From assembly GCA_009908425.1 (NCBI GenBank), contig JAAAPF010000089.1, forward strand, positions 1-34,710: a DNA stretch of 34,710 nt, read 5' to 3'. Positions 9,037 to 18,585 of the stretch are shown here, in pieces. A program made the position numbers and the translations under genes. Numbering within the stretch: position 1 is the first letter of the stretch; each line of letters begins with the position of its first letter. The notes beneath the pieces were generated by a model. The model was not told where the DNA came from, searched no databases, and saw nothing but the letters and a program-made list of their open reading frames with translations. This DNA is from Alphaproteobacteria bacterium (GTDB lineage: Bacteria; Pseudomonadota; Alphaproteobacteria; Geminicoccales; Geminicoccaceae).

Positions 9037-10281
9037 CTATTCCCGCCGCAGCGCTTCGACGGGGTCGAGCTGGGCGGCGCGCCAGGACGGCACCAGGGTG
9101 GCGAGCAGGGCCAGCACCAGCGCCATCCCGACGACGCTCACGACGTCGCCCGTCTCCACCTTGGCGGGCAGCTGTGAGAGAAAACGGATCTCGGCCGACC
9201 ACAGCTCCGCACCGGTGAAGCGCTCCAGAAATCGGCGGATGGCGTCGACGTTGAGGGCGAAGGCGAGACCCAGGACGAAGCCGATGGCGGTGCCGACCGT
9301 ACCGATGGTCATGCCGGCGAGAAAGAAGATCCGCATGATCGCGCCGCGGGTCGCCCCCATCGTCCTCAAGATGGCGATGTCGCGTCCCTTCGAGCGCACC
9401 AGCATCGTCAGCCCGGTCACGATGTTGAAGGCGGCGACGAGGATGATGAGCGTCAGGATCAAGAACATGACGTTGCGCTCGACCTCGAGCGCGTTGAAGA
9501 ACTGGGCGTTGGCTTGGCGCCAGCTGGTGACCCAATAGCGCCCGCCGACCACCCGCTGAAAGGCGGCGTGGGCCGCGTCCAAGCGCTCGGGATCCGCCAG
9601 GAAGGCGTCGATGGCGTTCACGCGGTCGTCGAGATCGAAGTAGGTCTGGGCGGCGTCGAGCGAGGTGAAGACGACGCCGTTGTCGTACTCGTACATCCCG
9701 ATCTCGAAGACCGCGGCGATCTCGAAGCTCACCACGCGGGGCAGCGTGCCGAGGGCGGTGGCGGGGCCGTCGGGCGAGATCAGCGTGAGGTCGTCGCCGA
9801 GCCGAAGGCCCATGCGGCGGGCGAGCCGGCTACCCACCGCCAGCTTGCGCCCGCCCGCGACATCCCCGAGCGAGCCGCGCAGGATGTTCTGCTCGAGGAT
9901 GGTGCGCCCGCGCAGATCCGCCGGGCGAAGCCCGCGCATCAGCACCCCGCTCGCCGCGCCGTTGGCGCTCGCCATCGCCTGACCCTCCACGAAGGGCGTC
10001 ACCTCGCGGACGTCCTCGATCCGCATCAGCTCGTCGGTGAGCCGCTCGTAGTCGGCGATGCCGGCCGGCCCCGCCTGCACGGTCAGATGGCCGTTGAGCC
10101 CAAGGATGCGGTCCAGGAGTTCGGCGCGAAAGCCGTTCATCACCGCGAGCACGACGATCAGCGTGCCGACGCCGAGCGCGATGCCGGTGAGCGCGAAGAC
10201 GGTGATGACCGAGACGAAGCCGTGCTCGCGGGTGGGGCGGAGATAGCGCCGGGCGACCCAGCGCTCCGCGGGCCCGAACAC
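9037..10281 (-). CDS. lolC: Lipoprotein-releasing ABC transporter permease (LolC/LolE family)
   Basis: A 414-residue inner-membrane permease partnering LolD. One transmembrane helix lies near residues 22-48 (VSVITVFALTGIALGVGTLI). A large periplasmic MacB_PCD-type domain spans about 50-265, and three C-terminal helices from about 270 form the FtsX domain, ending in the characteristic WRAAQLDPVEALR. Conserved blocks include VMNGFRAEL and RTMGATRGAIMRIFFLAGM. The start is GTG at 10279-10281, one base after the proS stop. Only one permease gene is present here, as in many alphaproteobacteria, where a single LolC/E-like (LolF-type) protein may form a homodimer, so assignment to LolC rather than LolE is conventional. 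Confidence 0.93.
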   Translation of the reverse strand: MFGPAERWVARRYLRPTREHGFVSVITVFALTGIALGVGTLIVVLAVMNGFRAELLDRILGLNGHLTVQAGPAGIADYERLTDELMRIEDVREVTPFVEGQAMASANGAASGVLMRGLRPADLRGRTILEQNILRGSLGDVAGGRKLAVGSRLARRMGLRLGDDLTLISPDGPATALGTLPRVVSFEIAAVFEIGMYEYDNGVVFTSLDAAQTYFDLDDRVNAIDAFLADPERLDAAHAAFQRVVGGRYWVTSWRQANAQFFNALEVERNVMFLILTLIILVAAFNIVTGLTMLVRSKGRDIAILRTMGATRGAIMRIFFLAGMTIGTVGTAIGFVLGLAFALNVDAIRRFLERFTGAELWSAEIRFLSQLPAKVETGDVVSVVGMALVLALLATLVPSWRAAQLDPVEALRRE

Positions 10282-10282
10282 C

Positions 10283-11572
10283 TCAGCCGGCGAGCCGGTC
10301 GACGACGGCCTCGGGGCTCAGCTCCTCGGTCTCGCCGCTGGCGCGCGACTTGAGTTCGACGACGCCGGCCTTGAGCCCGCGCGGCCCGATCACGACCTGC
10401 CACGGGATGCCAATCAGGTCCATCGTGGCGAACTTGACCCCGGGGCTCTCGTCGCGGTCGTCGTAGAGAACGTCGACCCCGGCCGTCTTCAACTTGGCGT
10501 AGAGATCGCCCGTGACTTCGGCGCAGCCGGTGTCGCTGGCGCGCAGGTTGACGAGGGCGACGTCGAACGGCGCCACGCTCTCCGGCCAGATGATGCCCTT
10601 GTCGTCGTGGTAGGCTTCGATGATGGCGCCAACCAGGCGCGACACGCCGATGCCGTAGCTGCCCATCTCGACGAAGACGTCCTCGCCGTCGGGACCGGTG
10701 ACGGCGGCCCCCAAGGGCTTCGAGTACTTGGTGCCGAAATAGAAGATGTGACCGACCTCGATGCCGCGACCGTGCCGCAACCGCTCCGGCGGCAGCGGGC
10801 AGGCGTCGGGCAGGTGCTGCTCGTCGGTGGCGGCGTAGTAGCGCTGGATGGTGTCGACGTCGAGATCCGGCGCCAGCAGGTCCAACTCCTCGAAGGCGGC
10901 GTCGTAGAACACCTCGCTCTCGCCGGTCGAGGCCAGGATCTGGAACTCGTGGCTCATCGAGCCGCCGATGGCGCCGCTCTCGGCCCGCATCGGGATGGCG
11001 GTGAGGCCCATTCGCTTGAACGTCCGCAGATACGCGCTGAACATGTTGTCGTACGAACGCTTCGCTCCCTCGAAATCCAGATCGAAGGAATAGTTGTCCT
11101 TCATCAAAAACTCGCGGCCGCGCATGACCCCGAAGCGGGGTCGGATCTCGTCGCGGAACTTCCACTGGATCTGGTAGAGGTTCTTCGGCAGATCGCGATA
11201 GGAGCGGATACAGCGGCGAAAGATGTCGGTGACGACCTCCTCATGGGTCGGCCCGAAGAGCATCGCGCGCTCGTGACGATCCTCGAAGCGTAGCATCTCC
11301 CGGCCGTAGGCCTCGTAGCGCCCGCTCTCCTGCCAGATGTCGGCGGGCTGCACCGCGGGCATCAGGATCTCTTGACAGCCGGCGGCGTTCATCTCCTCGC
11401 GCACGATCTGCTCCACCCGGCGCAGCACGGCGTGGCCGAGCGGCAGCCAGGAGTAGATGCCCGCGCTCGACTGCCGGATCATGCCCGCCCGCAGCATGAG
11501 TTGGTGGGAGACGATCTGCGCCTCGGCGGGGCTCTCCTTCAACAGCGGCAGGAAATACGCGGAAAGGCGCAT
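10283..11572 (-). CDS. proS: Prolyl-tRNA synthetase
   Basis: A 429-residue class II aminoacyl-tRNA synthetase charging tRNA-Pro. The N-terminus [21 protein letters not shown] and [20 protein letters not shown] are diagnostic. [15 protein letters not shown] contains the ATP/proline site, [21 protein letters not shown] is motif 2, and [15 protein letters not shown] is motif 3. A C-terminal anticodon-binding domain starts near residue 335. At about 430 residues it is the short alphaproteobacterial form, lacking the roughly 180-residue editing insertion of E. coli ProS. The ATG at 11570-11572 matches family N-termini; an in-frame start at 11605 is less likely. lolC follows after 1 nt. Confidence 0.97.
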   Translation of the reverse strand: MRLSAYFLPLLKESPAEAQIVSHQLMLRAGMIRQSSAGIYSWLPLGHAVLRRVEQIVREEMNAAGCQEILMPAVQPADIWQESGRYEAYGREMLRFEDRHERAMLFGPTHEEVVTDIFRRCIRSYRDLPKNLYQIQWKFRDEIRPRFGVMRGREFLMKDNYSFDLDFEGAKRSYDNMFSAYLRTFKRMGLTAIPMRAESGAIGGSMSHEFQILASTGESEVFYDAAFEELDLLAPDLDVDTIQRYYAATDEQHLPDACPLPPERLRHGRGIEVGHIFYFGTKYSKPLGAAVTGPDGEDVFVEMGSYGIGVSRLVGAIIEAYHDDKGIIWPESVAPFDVALVNLRASDTGCAEVTGDLYAKLKTAGVDVLYDDRDESPGVKFATMDLIGIPWQVVIGPRGLKAGVVELKSRASGETEELSPEAVVDRLAG

Positions 11573-11654
11573 GGGGCGACCCGTGGGAGCGTCGTCGAAG
11601 CGCACGGACCATAGGGACGGCCGCCACGCGACGCAACGCGCGAGCGGCTCCGCG

Positions 11655-11900
11655 TCAAAGCGGCTCGTCGGGGCGCCAGTCCAGGAGGCCGCTCGCGAGC
11701 AGGTAGGCGAAGCCGGCCGTGACGGCGGCGGCGAGCACCGTCGTCACCACCGCCTTGAGGACCAGGCGCGGCCGTTCCGGCGCGCTCGCGGCGTGCCCCT
11801 GCTCGGGGTCGTCGGGCGGGCGGGCGCCGAAGGGCAGCGTCATAAAGAAGATCAGCCACCAGGCGATGACGAAGACGACGAGCGCCCCGAACGGGGTCAT
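11655..11900 (-). CDS. DUF1467 family small membrane protein
   Basis: An 81-residue protein with two predicted transmembrane helices, about residues 4-24 ([20 protein letters not shown]) and 47-70, joined by a polar Pro/Glu-rich loop ([19 protein letters not shown]). The first helix with W-W-hydrophobic-F-x-x-LPFG and the small size fit DUF1467, an alphaproteobacterial family of unknown function usually found next to mce and proS. It lies 26 nt after mce and 82 nt before proS on the same strand. No function can be assigned from sequence. Confidence 0.85.
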   Translation of the reverse strand: MTPFGALVVFVIAWWLIFFMTLPFGARPPDDPEQGHAASAPERPRLVLKAVVTTVLAAAVTAGFAYLLASGLLDWRPDEPL

Positions 11901-11926
11901 GACGACGCCACCCCGCCCGCGCGGGC

Positions 11927-12331
11927 TCAGACCTGCTCGAGCTCGACCAGCGTGCCGGCGAAGTCCTTGGGATGGAGGAACAGCACCGGCTTCTTGTGGG
12001 CGCCGATCTTGGGTTCGCCGTCGCCGAGGACACGCGCCCCGGTCTCCTTGAGCTGATCGCGCGCCGCGATGATGTCGTCGACCTCGTAGCAGACGTGGTG
12101 GATGCCGCCCTGCGGGTTCTTGTCGAGAAAGCCCTGGATCGGCGACTTTTCACCGAGCGGGTAGAGCAGCTCGACCTTGGTGTTGGGGAGTTCGATGAAG
12201 ACCACGGTGACACCGTGGTCCGGCTCGTCCTGCGGCGCGGAGACCGTGGCGCCGAGGACATCGCGGTACTTCGCCGTCGCCGCTTCCAGATCCGGCACGG
12301 CGATGGCGACGTGGTTCAAACGACCGATCAT
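11927..12331 (-). CDS. mce: Methylmalonyl-CoA epimerase
   Basis: A 134-residue vicinal-oxygen-chelate (glyoxalase-fold) enzyme interconverting (R)- and (S)-methylmalonyl-CoA, linking propionyl-CoA degradation to succinyl-CoA. Two beta-alpha-beta-beta-beta modules are visible. The metal ligands appear as His7 in RLNHVAIAV, His in GGIHHVCYEVDD, and Glu in GTLVELEQV; EKSPIQGFLDKNPQGGIHH is characteristic. Full length for the family. A strong GAGGGAGGA ribosome-binding site precedes the ATG at 12329-12331. It sits 43 nt downstream of rnj. In a phasin-bearing organism it may also supply propionyl-CoA-derived carbon, which is inference. Confidence 0.95.
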   Translation of the reverse strand: MIGRLNHVAIAVPDLEAATAKYRDVLGATVSAPQDEPDHGVTVVFIELPNTKVELLYPLGEKSPIQGFLDKNPQGGIHHVCYEVDDIIAARDQLKETGARVLGDGEPKIGAHKKPVLFLHPKDFAGTLVELEQV

Positions 12332-12374
12332 GCGATTTCCTCCCTCGACCGGCGGCCGTCGGGGTGACGGCCGC

Positions 12375-14063
12375 TCAGGTGGACACGTCCTCCAGCTGGG
12401 CCAGCATGTCCGGCGACAGCCGGGTGATCTGGACCTGGATCACCGGCCGGCGCTCACGCGACAACCCCAACAACCGGCGCACGGCGGTGCGCAGTCGGTC
12501 CTCGATCCGGGCGTCGGTCTCGACCTCGTGGTCGTCGAGGCCTTCGATCTCCTCCACCAGCGCGTCGGCGATCCGGCGGCGCGCCTCCGCGTCCTCGTCC
12601 AGCTCGACGCTGCCCACCGAGGCGACCTGCGGCGGGGCCAGCACCGAGCCGGCGTGATCGAGCACCAGGCTCACGAATACGCTGCCGTTGCTCGCCAGCT
12701 TGCGGCGCAGGCGAAAGCGGTCGGCGTCGACCGCGATCATCTCGCCGTCCTCGAAGGCGTGGCGGCCGATCGGGACCTCGCCCTCGATCTCGGGCTCGCC
12801 CGGTGCCAGGCGCACCAGATCGCCGTCGGTGACCAGGAGCGCGTGCGCGGTGCCGTTCGCCTTGGCGAAGGCGACGTGCTCGCGCAGATGGCGGAGCTCG
12901 CCGTGGACCGGCACCGCGATCCGCGGCTTCACCCAGCGATAGAGCTGGGCGACCTCGTCGCGCGAGGGATGGCCGGAGACGTGCACGAAATGGTCGTCCT
13001 CGGTGATCACCTGGACGCCGGCGCGCACCAGATTGTTGTGCAGATCGTAGATCACCCGCTCGTTGCCCGGGATGATCTTCGAGGAAAAGATCACCGAATC
13101 GCCCGAATCGAGGCGGATGCGCGGATGGGTGCCGGCGGCGACGCGGGCGATGGCGGCGCGCGGCTCGGCCTGGCTGCCGGTGCAGATCATCATGACCTTG
13201 TCGCGTGGCAGGTCCATGACGTCGCGCTCGTCGACCAGCGCCGGCATGTCCGCGAGATACCCGCAGTCCTTGGCGGCGGCGACCATGCGGTGCATCGAGC
13301 GCCCGATCAGCACCACCTCGCGGCCGGCCGCGCGGCCGGCCTGCATGGCGGTGTGCAGGCGCGCGACGTTGGAGGCGAAGGTGGTGAGCACGACGCGGTG
13401 CGGCTGGGCGGCAATGAGCTCGCTCAGGCTCTCCAGCACCTCGGCCTCGGAGCCCGAGGTCCCGGGGCTCATGATGTTGGTGCTGTCGGCGATCATCGCC
13501 AGCACGCCGCCCTTGCCGACGTCCTGCAGCGCCTCGATCTGCGAGGCCGCGCCGACCTGCGGCGCCGGATCGAGCTTCCAGTCACCGGTGTGGACCAAGC
13601 GCCCCTGCGGCGTCTCGATCACCAGCATCGCCGCCTCGGGGATCGAGTGCGTCATGTGGACGAAGCGACAGGCGAAAGGACCGACGGTGAAGACCTCGCC
13701 CGGCTGGACGATGTTGAGGGGTACGCGCCGCTTGATCCCGCTCTCGTCGAGCTTGCGCTTGAGGACCGCGGCGGTGAACGGCACGCACCAGATCGGGCAT
13801 TTCAACCGCGGCCACAGATAGGGCACCGCGCCCAGATGGTCCTCGTGGGCGTGGGTCAGGACGAGGCCGTCGAGCTTGTCGCGCTCCTGCTCGACGAAGC
13901 CGATGTCGGGCAGGATGATGTCGACCCCGGGCAAGCGCTCGTCGGCGAAGGTGAGGCCGAGATCGACCATCATCCAGCGCCCGTCGGTGCCGTAGAGGTT
14001 GACGTTCATGCCGATCTCGCCGGCGCCCCCCAGCGGCGCGAAGTAGAGCGGCGTGTCGGTCAT
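12375..14063 (-). CDS. rnj: Ribonuclease J
   Basis: A 562-residue metallo-beta-lactamase/beta-CASP ribonuclease acting in rRNA maturation and mRNA decay as endo- and 5'-3' exoribonuclease. The N-terminal FAPLGGAGEIGMN is the family hallmark. The zinc motif LTHAHEDHLGAV lies at about 69-80, and SIPEAAMLVIETPQGRLVHTGDWK includes further ligands. The beta-CASP region holds GSQAEPRAAIARVA and HVSGHPSRDEV. A C-terminal domain of about 100 residues completes it. The ATG at 14061-14063 overlaps the coaX stop as ATGA, and an ATG two codons upstream (14067-14069) is an alternative. RNase J is standard in alphaproteobacteria but absent from enterics. Confidence 0.96.
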   Translation of the reverse strand: MTDTPLYFAPLGGAGEIGMNVNLYGTDGRWMMVDLGLTFADERLPGVDIILPDIGFVEQERDKLDGLVLTHAHEDHLGAVPYLWPRLKCPIWCVPFTAAVLKRKLDESGIKRRVPLNIVQPGEVFTVGPFACRFVHMTHSIPEAAMLVIETPQGRLVHTGDWKLDPAPQVGAASQIEALQDVGKGGVLAMIADSTNIMSPGTSGSEAEVLESLSELIAAQPHRVVLTTFASNVARLHTAMQAGRAAGREVVLIGRSMHRMVAAAKDCGYLADMPALVDERDVMDLPRDKVMMICTGSQAEPRAAIARVAAGTHPRIRLDSGDSVIFSSKIIPGNERVIYDLHNNLVRAGVQVITEDDHFVHVSGHPSRDEVAQLYRWVKPRIAVPVHGELRHLREHVAFAKANGTAHALLVTDGDLVRLAPGEPEIEGEVPIGRHAFEDGEMIAVDADRFRLRRKLASNGSVFVSLVLDHAGSVLAPPQVASVGSVELDEDAEARRRIADALVEEIEGLDDHEVETDARIEDRLRTAVRRLLGLSRERRPVIQVQITRLSPDMLAQLEDVST

Positions 14064-14845
14064 GCGCATGTCTCCCGCCGGGCTTGGTGCAACCGGAAGA
14101 GGTCCACCAGCCCCGTCATCGTCAAATCGGTATCGACGCGGGCGATCGCTGCCGTCGCGTCGGCGAACAGCGGCGCCAGCCCGCCGGTGCCGATCGTGCG
14201 CATCGGCTCGCCGAACTCCGCCTGGATGCGCGCGACCAGCCCCTCGATGAGCCCGATATAACCCCAGAACACGCCCGATTGCATCGCCGAGACGGTGCTG
14301 TCGCCGATCACCGCCTGCGGCTTCTCGACACCGATCCGCGGCAGCTTGGCGGCGGCGCGGTTGAGCGCCTCCAGCGAGAGGTTGATGCCGGGCGCGATGA
14401 CGCCGCCGTGGTAGGTGCCCGCGCGGTCGACGACGTCGAAGGTGGTCGCCGTGCCGAAGTCCACGACGATGAGATCGCCGCCGTGATGGCGGTGGGCGGC
14501 GTAGGCGTTGACCAGGCGGTCGGCGCCGATCTCCTTGGGGTTGCTGAGCTTGATCCCGAGCGGGACCTCGACGTCCTCGCCCACGAACGAGACCGGACGG
14601 TCGAAGCGGTCGCGGCACATCCAGCGCAGCTGGCGGTCGGCCTCGGGCACCACCGACGACACCACCACCTCGTCGATGTCGCGCCAGTCGAAGCCGGCCA
14701 TCTCGATCAGCTGCACCAACGCGAGCGCGTACTCGTCGGAGGTCCGCTGGCGCACGGTGGCCAGCCGCCAGCTCGCCCGGGCCGTGGTGTCCTCGAAGAG
14801 CGCGAAGACGGTGTTGGTGTTGCCGACGTCGGCGGCCAGCAGCAT
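14060..14845 (-). CDS. coaX: Type III pantothenate kinase
   Basis: A 261-residue ASKHA-fold kinase phosphorylating pantothenate, the first step of coenzyme A synthesis. The phosphate-1 motif MLLAADVGNTN starts the protein, NPKEIGADRLVNAYAAH carries the catalytic Asp at about 109, and IVVDFGTATTFDVV at 126-139 is the phosphate-2 motif. GGVIAPGINLSLEALNRAAAKLP follows and is typical of type III enzymes, which are monovalent-cation dependent and insensitive to CoA feedback. The start overlaps the birA stop by one base (TGATG) and the stop overlaps rnj by 4 nt. Coupling of birA, coaX and rnj is therefore tight. Confidence 0.97.
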   Translation of the reverse strand: MLLAADVGNTNTVFALFEDTTARASWRLATVRQRTSDEYALALVQLIEMAGFDWRDIDEVVVSSVVPEADRQLRWMCRDRFDRPVSFVGEDVEVPLGIKLSNPKEIGADRLVNAYAAHRHHGGDLIVVDFGTATTFDVVDRAGTYHGGVIAPGINLSLEALNRAAAKLPRIGVEKPQAVIGDSTVSAMQSGVFWGYIGLIEGLVARIQAEFGEPMRTIGTGGLAPLFADATAAIARVDTDLTMTGLVDLFRLHQARRETCA

Positions 14846-15534
14846 CAGAAGGTCTCTCCCAGCCGGACGAGCTCGACGTCGCCGGCGAGCACGCTCTCGA
14901 CCCCGCCGGCGGTCTCCACGCGCAACGCGCCGTAGGCGTCGATGCCGCGGTGAACGCCCTCGAGGCGACGCTCCGGCAGGGTCACGCGGATCGGGCGGTT
15001 GAGCCCCGCCGCGCGCGCCAGCCAGGCGTCGCGCCAGCTCGCGGTGTCGCCCTCGGCGAGCGCCGCCGCCGCACGCCTCCACGCCGAAAGCCAGCGTTCG
15101 AGCACGACCGGGGCTTGCACGTCCAGCCCCCGACCGGCGAGCGTCGCGGCGTCGGGGAACGCCGGCGGGGCTGCCCGCAGGTTCACGCCGCAGCCGATCA
15201 GCACCGCCTCGCCGGCGACCTCCAAGAGCAAGCCCGCGAGCTTGCGACCGTCGAGCAGGACGTCGTTGGGCCATTTCACGCTCAGAGGCGGCGGCGTCGG
15301 GGAGAGCTGCTCGATCGCGCGACAGAGCGCGGTCGCGGCGATCAGCGAGCCGGCGGGCACGAACGCCGGCGCGAAGCGCGGCGCGGTGACGACGGTGGCG
15401 TAGAGGTTGCCCGGCGGCGAGGTCCAGCTGCGGCCGCGCCGGCCGTGGCCGCCGGTCTGCTCGTCGGCGACGACGACGAGCTCGCACCCACCCGCGCGCG
15501 CCAGCCGCCGGGCTTCGTCCTGGGTCGACGCCAA
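14845..15534 (-). CDS. birA: Biotin--[acetyl-CoA-carboxylase] ligase (monofunctional)
   Basis: A biotin protein ligase that activates biotin as biotinyl-AMP and attaches it to the carboxyl carrier protein of acyl-CoA carboxylases. Motifs are STQDEARRLA (variant of STNxEA), the biotinyl-AMP loop GGHGRRGRSWTSPPGNLY, SVKWPNDVLLDGRKLAGLLLE, and LIGCGVNL. No N-terminal helix-turn-helix is present, so it is not a BirA repressor. The coordinates use the only conventional start, TTG at 15532-15534, giving 229 residues. This start falls inside the conserved first strand. The same frame is open upstream to a CTG at 15589-15591, overlapping the nuoN stop as CTGA, which would give 248 residues with a complete strand (FAVAFHPRLASTQDEA). 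I favour the longer protein, but its start codon is non-canonical. Confidence 0.9.
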   Translation of the reverse strand: MASTQDEARRLARAGGCELVVVADEQTGGHGRRGRSWTSPPGNLYATVVTAPRFAPAFVPAGSLIAATALCRAIEQLSPTPPPLSVKWPNDVLLDGRKLAGLLLEVAGEAVLIGCGVNLRAAPPAFPDAATLAGRGLDVQAPVVLERWLSAWRRAAAALAEGDTASWRDAWLARAAGLNRPIRVTLPERRLEGVHRGIDAYGALRVETAGGVESVLAGDVELVRLGETF

Positions 15535-15587
15535 GCGCGGGTGGAAGGCGACCGCGAACCCGGCGACGGTCTCGGGCCAGACCGCGC

Positions 15588-17036
15588 TCAGGGGAACAGC
15601 GCCCCGGCGGCGACCCGGGCGGAGCCGAGGATCGGGCCGGGGACGACCACGAACAGCGCGGTGACCACGGCGCTCACGGCGATCACGCCGCGCAGCTCAG
15701 GCTCCATCCCGCGGTCGAGCGCTTCCGGCGCGCTGTCGAAGTAGACCAGCTTGACGATGCGCAGATAGTAATAGGCGCCAACCACGCTGGTCAGCACACC
15801 GATGACGGCGAGCCAGACCAGGCCGACCTCGATCGCCGCCAAAAAGACGTAGAGCTTGCCGAAGAAACCGGCGAGCGGGGGGATCCCGGCGAGCGAGAAC
15901 ATGAAGATGGCGGTGGCGAGCGCCAGAAGCGGCTGATCCTTGCCGAGGCCGGCGAAATCGTCGATTTGCTCGAGGCTCTGGCCGCGCCGGCGCAGCGCCA
16001 GCACGACACCGAAGGTCCCCACCGTCATGAAGAGGTAGATCGTCATGTAGACCAGCACGCCGTAGACCCCGCTTTGGGTGCCGGCGGCGAGCCCGACCAA
16101 GGCGTAGCCGACATGGCCGATGCCGGAATAGGCCAACAGGCGCTTGATGTTGCGCTGCCCGATGGCGCCGAAGGCGCCGAGCACCATCGAGCCCACCGAC
16201 ACCGCGATGATGATCTGCTGCCAGTCGGCGACGAAGGCGCCGAACGGCTCGGCGAAGACCCGCACGGTGAGGCCCATCGCCGCCAGCTTCGGCGCGGCGG
16301 CGAAGAGCGCGGTGACCGCGGTCGGTGCCCCCTCGTAGACGTCCGGCGTCCACATGTGGAAAGGCACCGCGCCGAGCTTGAAGGCGAGCCCGGCGGCGAT
16401 GAACACGACGCCGACGAGCGCCCCCAGCGGCAGCTCGGCGCCCTCCTCGTCCAGATACAGCGCGGTCAGCTCCTCGAAGAAGATGGTGCCGGTGAACCCG
16501 TAGACCAGCGAGACGCCGTAGAGCAGCATGCCCGAGGCCAACGCCCCCAGCACGAAGTACTTCAGACCGGCCTCGGTCGATTTGTAGGTGTCGCGCTGGA
16601 AGGCGGCGAGCACGTAGAGCGGCAGGCTCATCAGCTCGAGCGAGATGTAGAGCGCCAGGAAGCTGTTGGCCGACAGCAACAGCGACATGCCGGCGGTCGA
16701 GAAGATGACCAGCACGGCGTATTCGAAGCGCTCGATGCCCTCGCGGCGGAGGTAGGGCTGGGCGATGGCGAGGGTGCCGAGGGCGCCCAGCAACACCACC
16801 ACCTTCATGAAGCCGGCGAAGCCGTCCATCACGAAGTTGCCGCGGAAGGCGACGGCGCGGTCGGGGGCGGCCACCAGGACCAGGACGAGGGTGATGGCGA
16901 GGGTGCCGAGCGCCAGGTTGGAGACCAGCCGGGCGCCCGCCGCGGTCTCCTTGAACGCGCCTACGACCAGCAGCACGAGACCGGCGGCCAGGAGGAACAG
17001 CTCGGGAAGAGCGACGAGGAGGTAGGACTGAGACAT
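15588..17036 (-). CDS. nuoN: NADH-quinone oxidoreductase subunit N
   Basis: A 482-residue antiporter-like membrane subunit of complex I, one of three proton-pumping modules. About 14 hydrophobic helices are apparent. Key features are YISLELMSLPLYVLAAFQR, carrying the buried TM5 Glu, the Lys-bearing segment TEAGLKYFVLGALASGMLLYG, and FHMWTPDVYEGAPTAVTALFAAAPK with the discontinuous TM7 region. The ATG at 17034-17036 is 45 nt after nuoM. It is the last nuo gene, and birA begins at or just past its stop. Confidence 0.97.
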   Translation of the reverse strand: MSQSYLLVALPELFLLAAGLVLLVVGAFKETAAGARLVSNLALGTLAITLVLVLVAAPDRAVAFRGNFVMDGFAGFMKVVVLLGALGTLAIAQPYLRREGIERFEYAVLVIFSTAGMSLLLSANSFLALYISLELMSLPLYVLAAFQRDTYKSTEAGLKYFVLGALASGMLLYGVSLVYGFTGTIFFEELTALYLDEEGAELPLGALVGVVFIAAGLAFKLGAVPFHMWTPDVYEGAPTAVTALFAAAPKLAAMGLTVRVFAEPFGAFVADWQQIIIAVSVGSMVLGAFGAIGQRNIKRLLAYSGIGHVGYALVGLAAGTQSGVYGVLVYMTIYLFMTVGTFGVVLALRRRGQSLEQIDDFAGLGKDQPLLALATAIFMFSLAGIPPLAGFFGKLYVFLAAIEVGLVWLAVIGVLTSVVGAYYYLRIVKLVYFDSAPEALDRGMEPELRGVIAVSAVVTALFVVVPGPILGSARVAAGALFP

Positions 17037-17081
17037 GCGCGCGTCGTTCGCCGTGGCTTCGGGGATCGCCCGTGGGTTCCG

Positions 17082-18581
17082 TCAGTCGGCCGCCAGGGTG
17101 GTCGTGGCCTCGAGATGGGCCAAGAGGTCGTTCACGCTCGCCGCCATCGGGTCGAGGAAGAGCGAGGGATAGACACCCATCAGCAGGGTGAGCGCCACCA
17201 GCGGTGCGAAGGCCGCGATCTCGGTGCCGCGCATGTCCTTGATGCTCAACAGGTCCTCGCGGACGAGCGCGCCGAAGAGGACGCGGCGATAGAGCCAGAG
17301 CATGTAGCAGGCGCCGAGGATCATGCCGGTGGCGGCGAACAGGGCGACCCACTGATTGATCTGGAAGACGCCGACGATCACCAGGATCTCCCCGACGAAC
17401 CCGCTGGTGCCGGGCAGGCCCACCGACGCCATCGTGAACAGCATGAAGGTGAAGGCGTAGGCCGGCATTCGCTCGGCAAGGCCGCCGTAGCGCTTGATCT
17501 CACGACTGTGGATGCGGTCGTAGATCACCCCGACGCACATGAACAGCGCCCCCGACACCAGCCCGTGGCTCAGCATCTGGATGATGCCGCCCTGCAGCCC
17601 CTGCGGATTGAAGGTGAAGAGACCGATGGTGACGATGCCCATGTGCGCCACCGACGAGTACGCGATCAGCTTCTTCATGTCCTCCTGCATCAGCGCGACG
17701 AAGGAGGTGTAGATGATCGCGACCACCGACAGCGCATAGATGAAGGGCGCGAAGTCGGCCGAGGCCTCGGGCAGCATCGGCAGCGAGAACCGCAGAAAGC
17801 CGTAGCCGCCGAGCTTCAACAGGATGCCGGCGAGCAGCACCGAGCCGGCGGTCGGCGCCTCGACGTGGGCGTCCGGCAGCCAGGTGTGGAAGGGCCACAT
17901 CGGCACCTTGATCGCGAAGGATGCGAACAGCGCCAGGAACAGCCAGTACTGCGCGGTCGGGGGAAACTCGGTGCGCATCAACGTCGGCAGGTCGGTCGTG
18001 CCGGCAAAGATGTACATGTAGATGATGGCGACCAGAAACAGCACCGACCCGGCCAACGTGTACAAGAAGAACTTGAAAGCCGCGTAGATCCGGTTGGCGC
18101 CGCCCCAAATCCCGATGATCAAGAACATCGGGATCAGGATACCTTCAAAGAACAGATAGAAAAGGACGACGTCGAGCGCGGTGAAGACCCCGACCATCAA
18201 GGTGTTCATGACCAGGAACGCGATCATGTACTCCTTGACCCGGCTGGTCACGGAGTGCCACGAGCCCAGGACTACCACGACGGTCAAGAGGGTGCTCAAA
18301 AGCACGAACCAGAGCGAGATGCCGTCGACCCCGACATGGTAGTTGATGTCGAAGCCGGGTAGCCACGGCGCCTTCTCGACGAGCTGGAAGCCGGCGTCGG
18401 TGGGGTCGAACTGGACCCAGATCAACAGGCTCAAGAAGAAAGTGATGGCGGCGGTCCAGAGCGCCACCGCCTTGGCGTTCTGGGCGACCACCGCTTGGTC
18501 GTCGGCGCGGATGGCCAGGATGAAGGCGACGCCGACGAGCGGCAGGAAGATGACCAGGGAGATCAGCGGCCAATCGCTCAT
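17082..18581 (-). CDS. nuoM: NADH-quinone oxidoreductase subunit M
   Basis: A 499-residue antiporter-like membrane subunit of complex I. The N-terminal helices lead to [20 protein letters not shown], then [21 protein letters not shown], which supplies the TM5 Glu. [32 protein letters not shown] is the hallmark TM7-TM8 block. [23 protein letters not shown] contains the conserved Lys and broken helix. Length is usual for NuoM. It starts 4 nt after nuoL and is followed by a 45-nt gap to nuoN. Confidence 0.97.
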   Translation of the reverse strand: MSDWPLISLVIFLPLVGVAFILAIRADDQAVVAQNAKAVALWTAAITFFLSLLIWVQFDPTDAGFQLVEKAPWLPGFDINYHVGVDGISLWFVLLSTLLTVVVVLGSWHSVTSRVKEYMIAFLVMNTLMVGVFTALDVVLFYLFFEGILIPMFLIIGIWGGANRIYAAFKFFLYTLAGSVLFLVAIIYMYIFAGTTDLPTLMRTEFPPTAQYWLFLALFASFAIKVPMWPFHTWLPDAHVEAPTAGSVLLAGILLKLGGYGFLRFSLPMLPEASADFAPFIYALSVVAIIYTSFVALMQEDMKKLIAYSSVAHMGIVTIGLFTFNPQGLQGGIIQMLSHGLVSGALFMCVGVIYDRIHSREIKRYGGLAERMPAYAFTFMLFTMASVGLPGTSGFVGEILVIVGVFQINQWVALFAATGMILGACYMLWLYRRVLFGALVREDLLSIKDMRGTEIAAFAPLVALTLLMGVYPSLFLDPMAASVNDLLAHLEATTTLAAD

Positions 18582-18585
18582 CGGT

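Noticed and set aside
12177-14261. Plus-strand open frame of 694 codons opposite mce and rnj
   Set aside because: Antisense of intact genes, with no motifs and no ribosome-binding site.
15966-18362. Plus-strand open frame of 798 codons opposite nuoM and nuoN
   Set aside because: Composition is highly charged and repetitive, as expected from the antisense of membrane helices. nuoM and nuoN are complete on the other strand.
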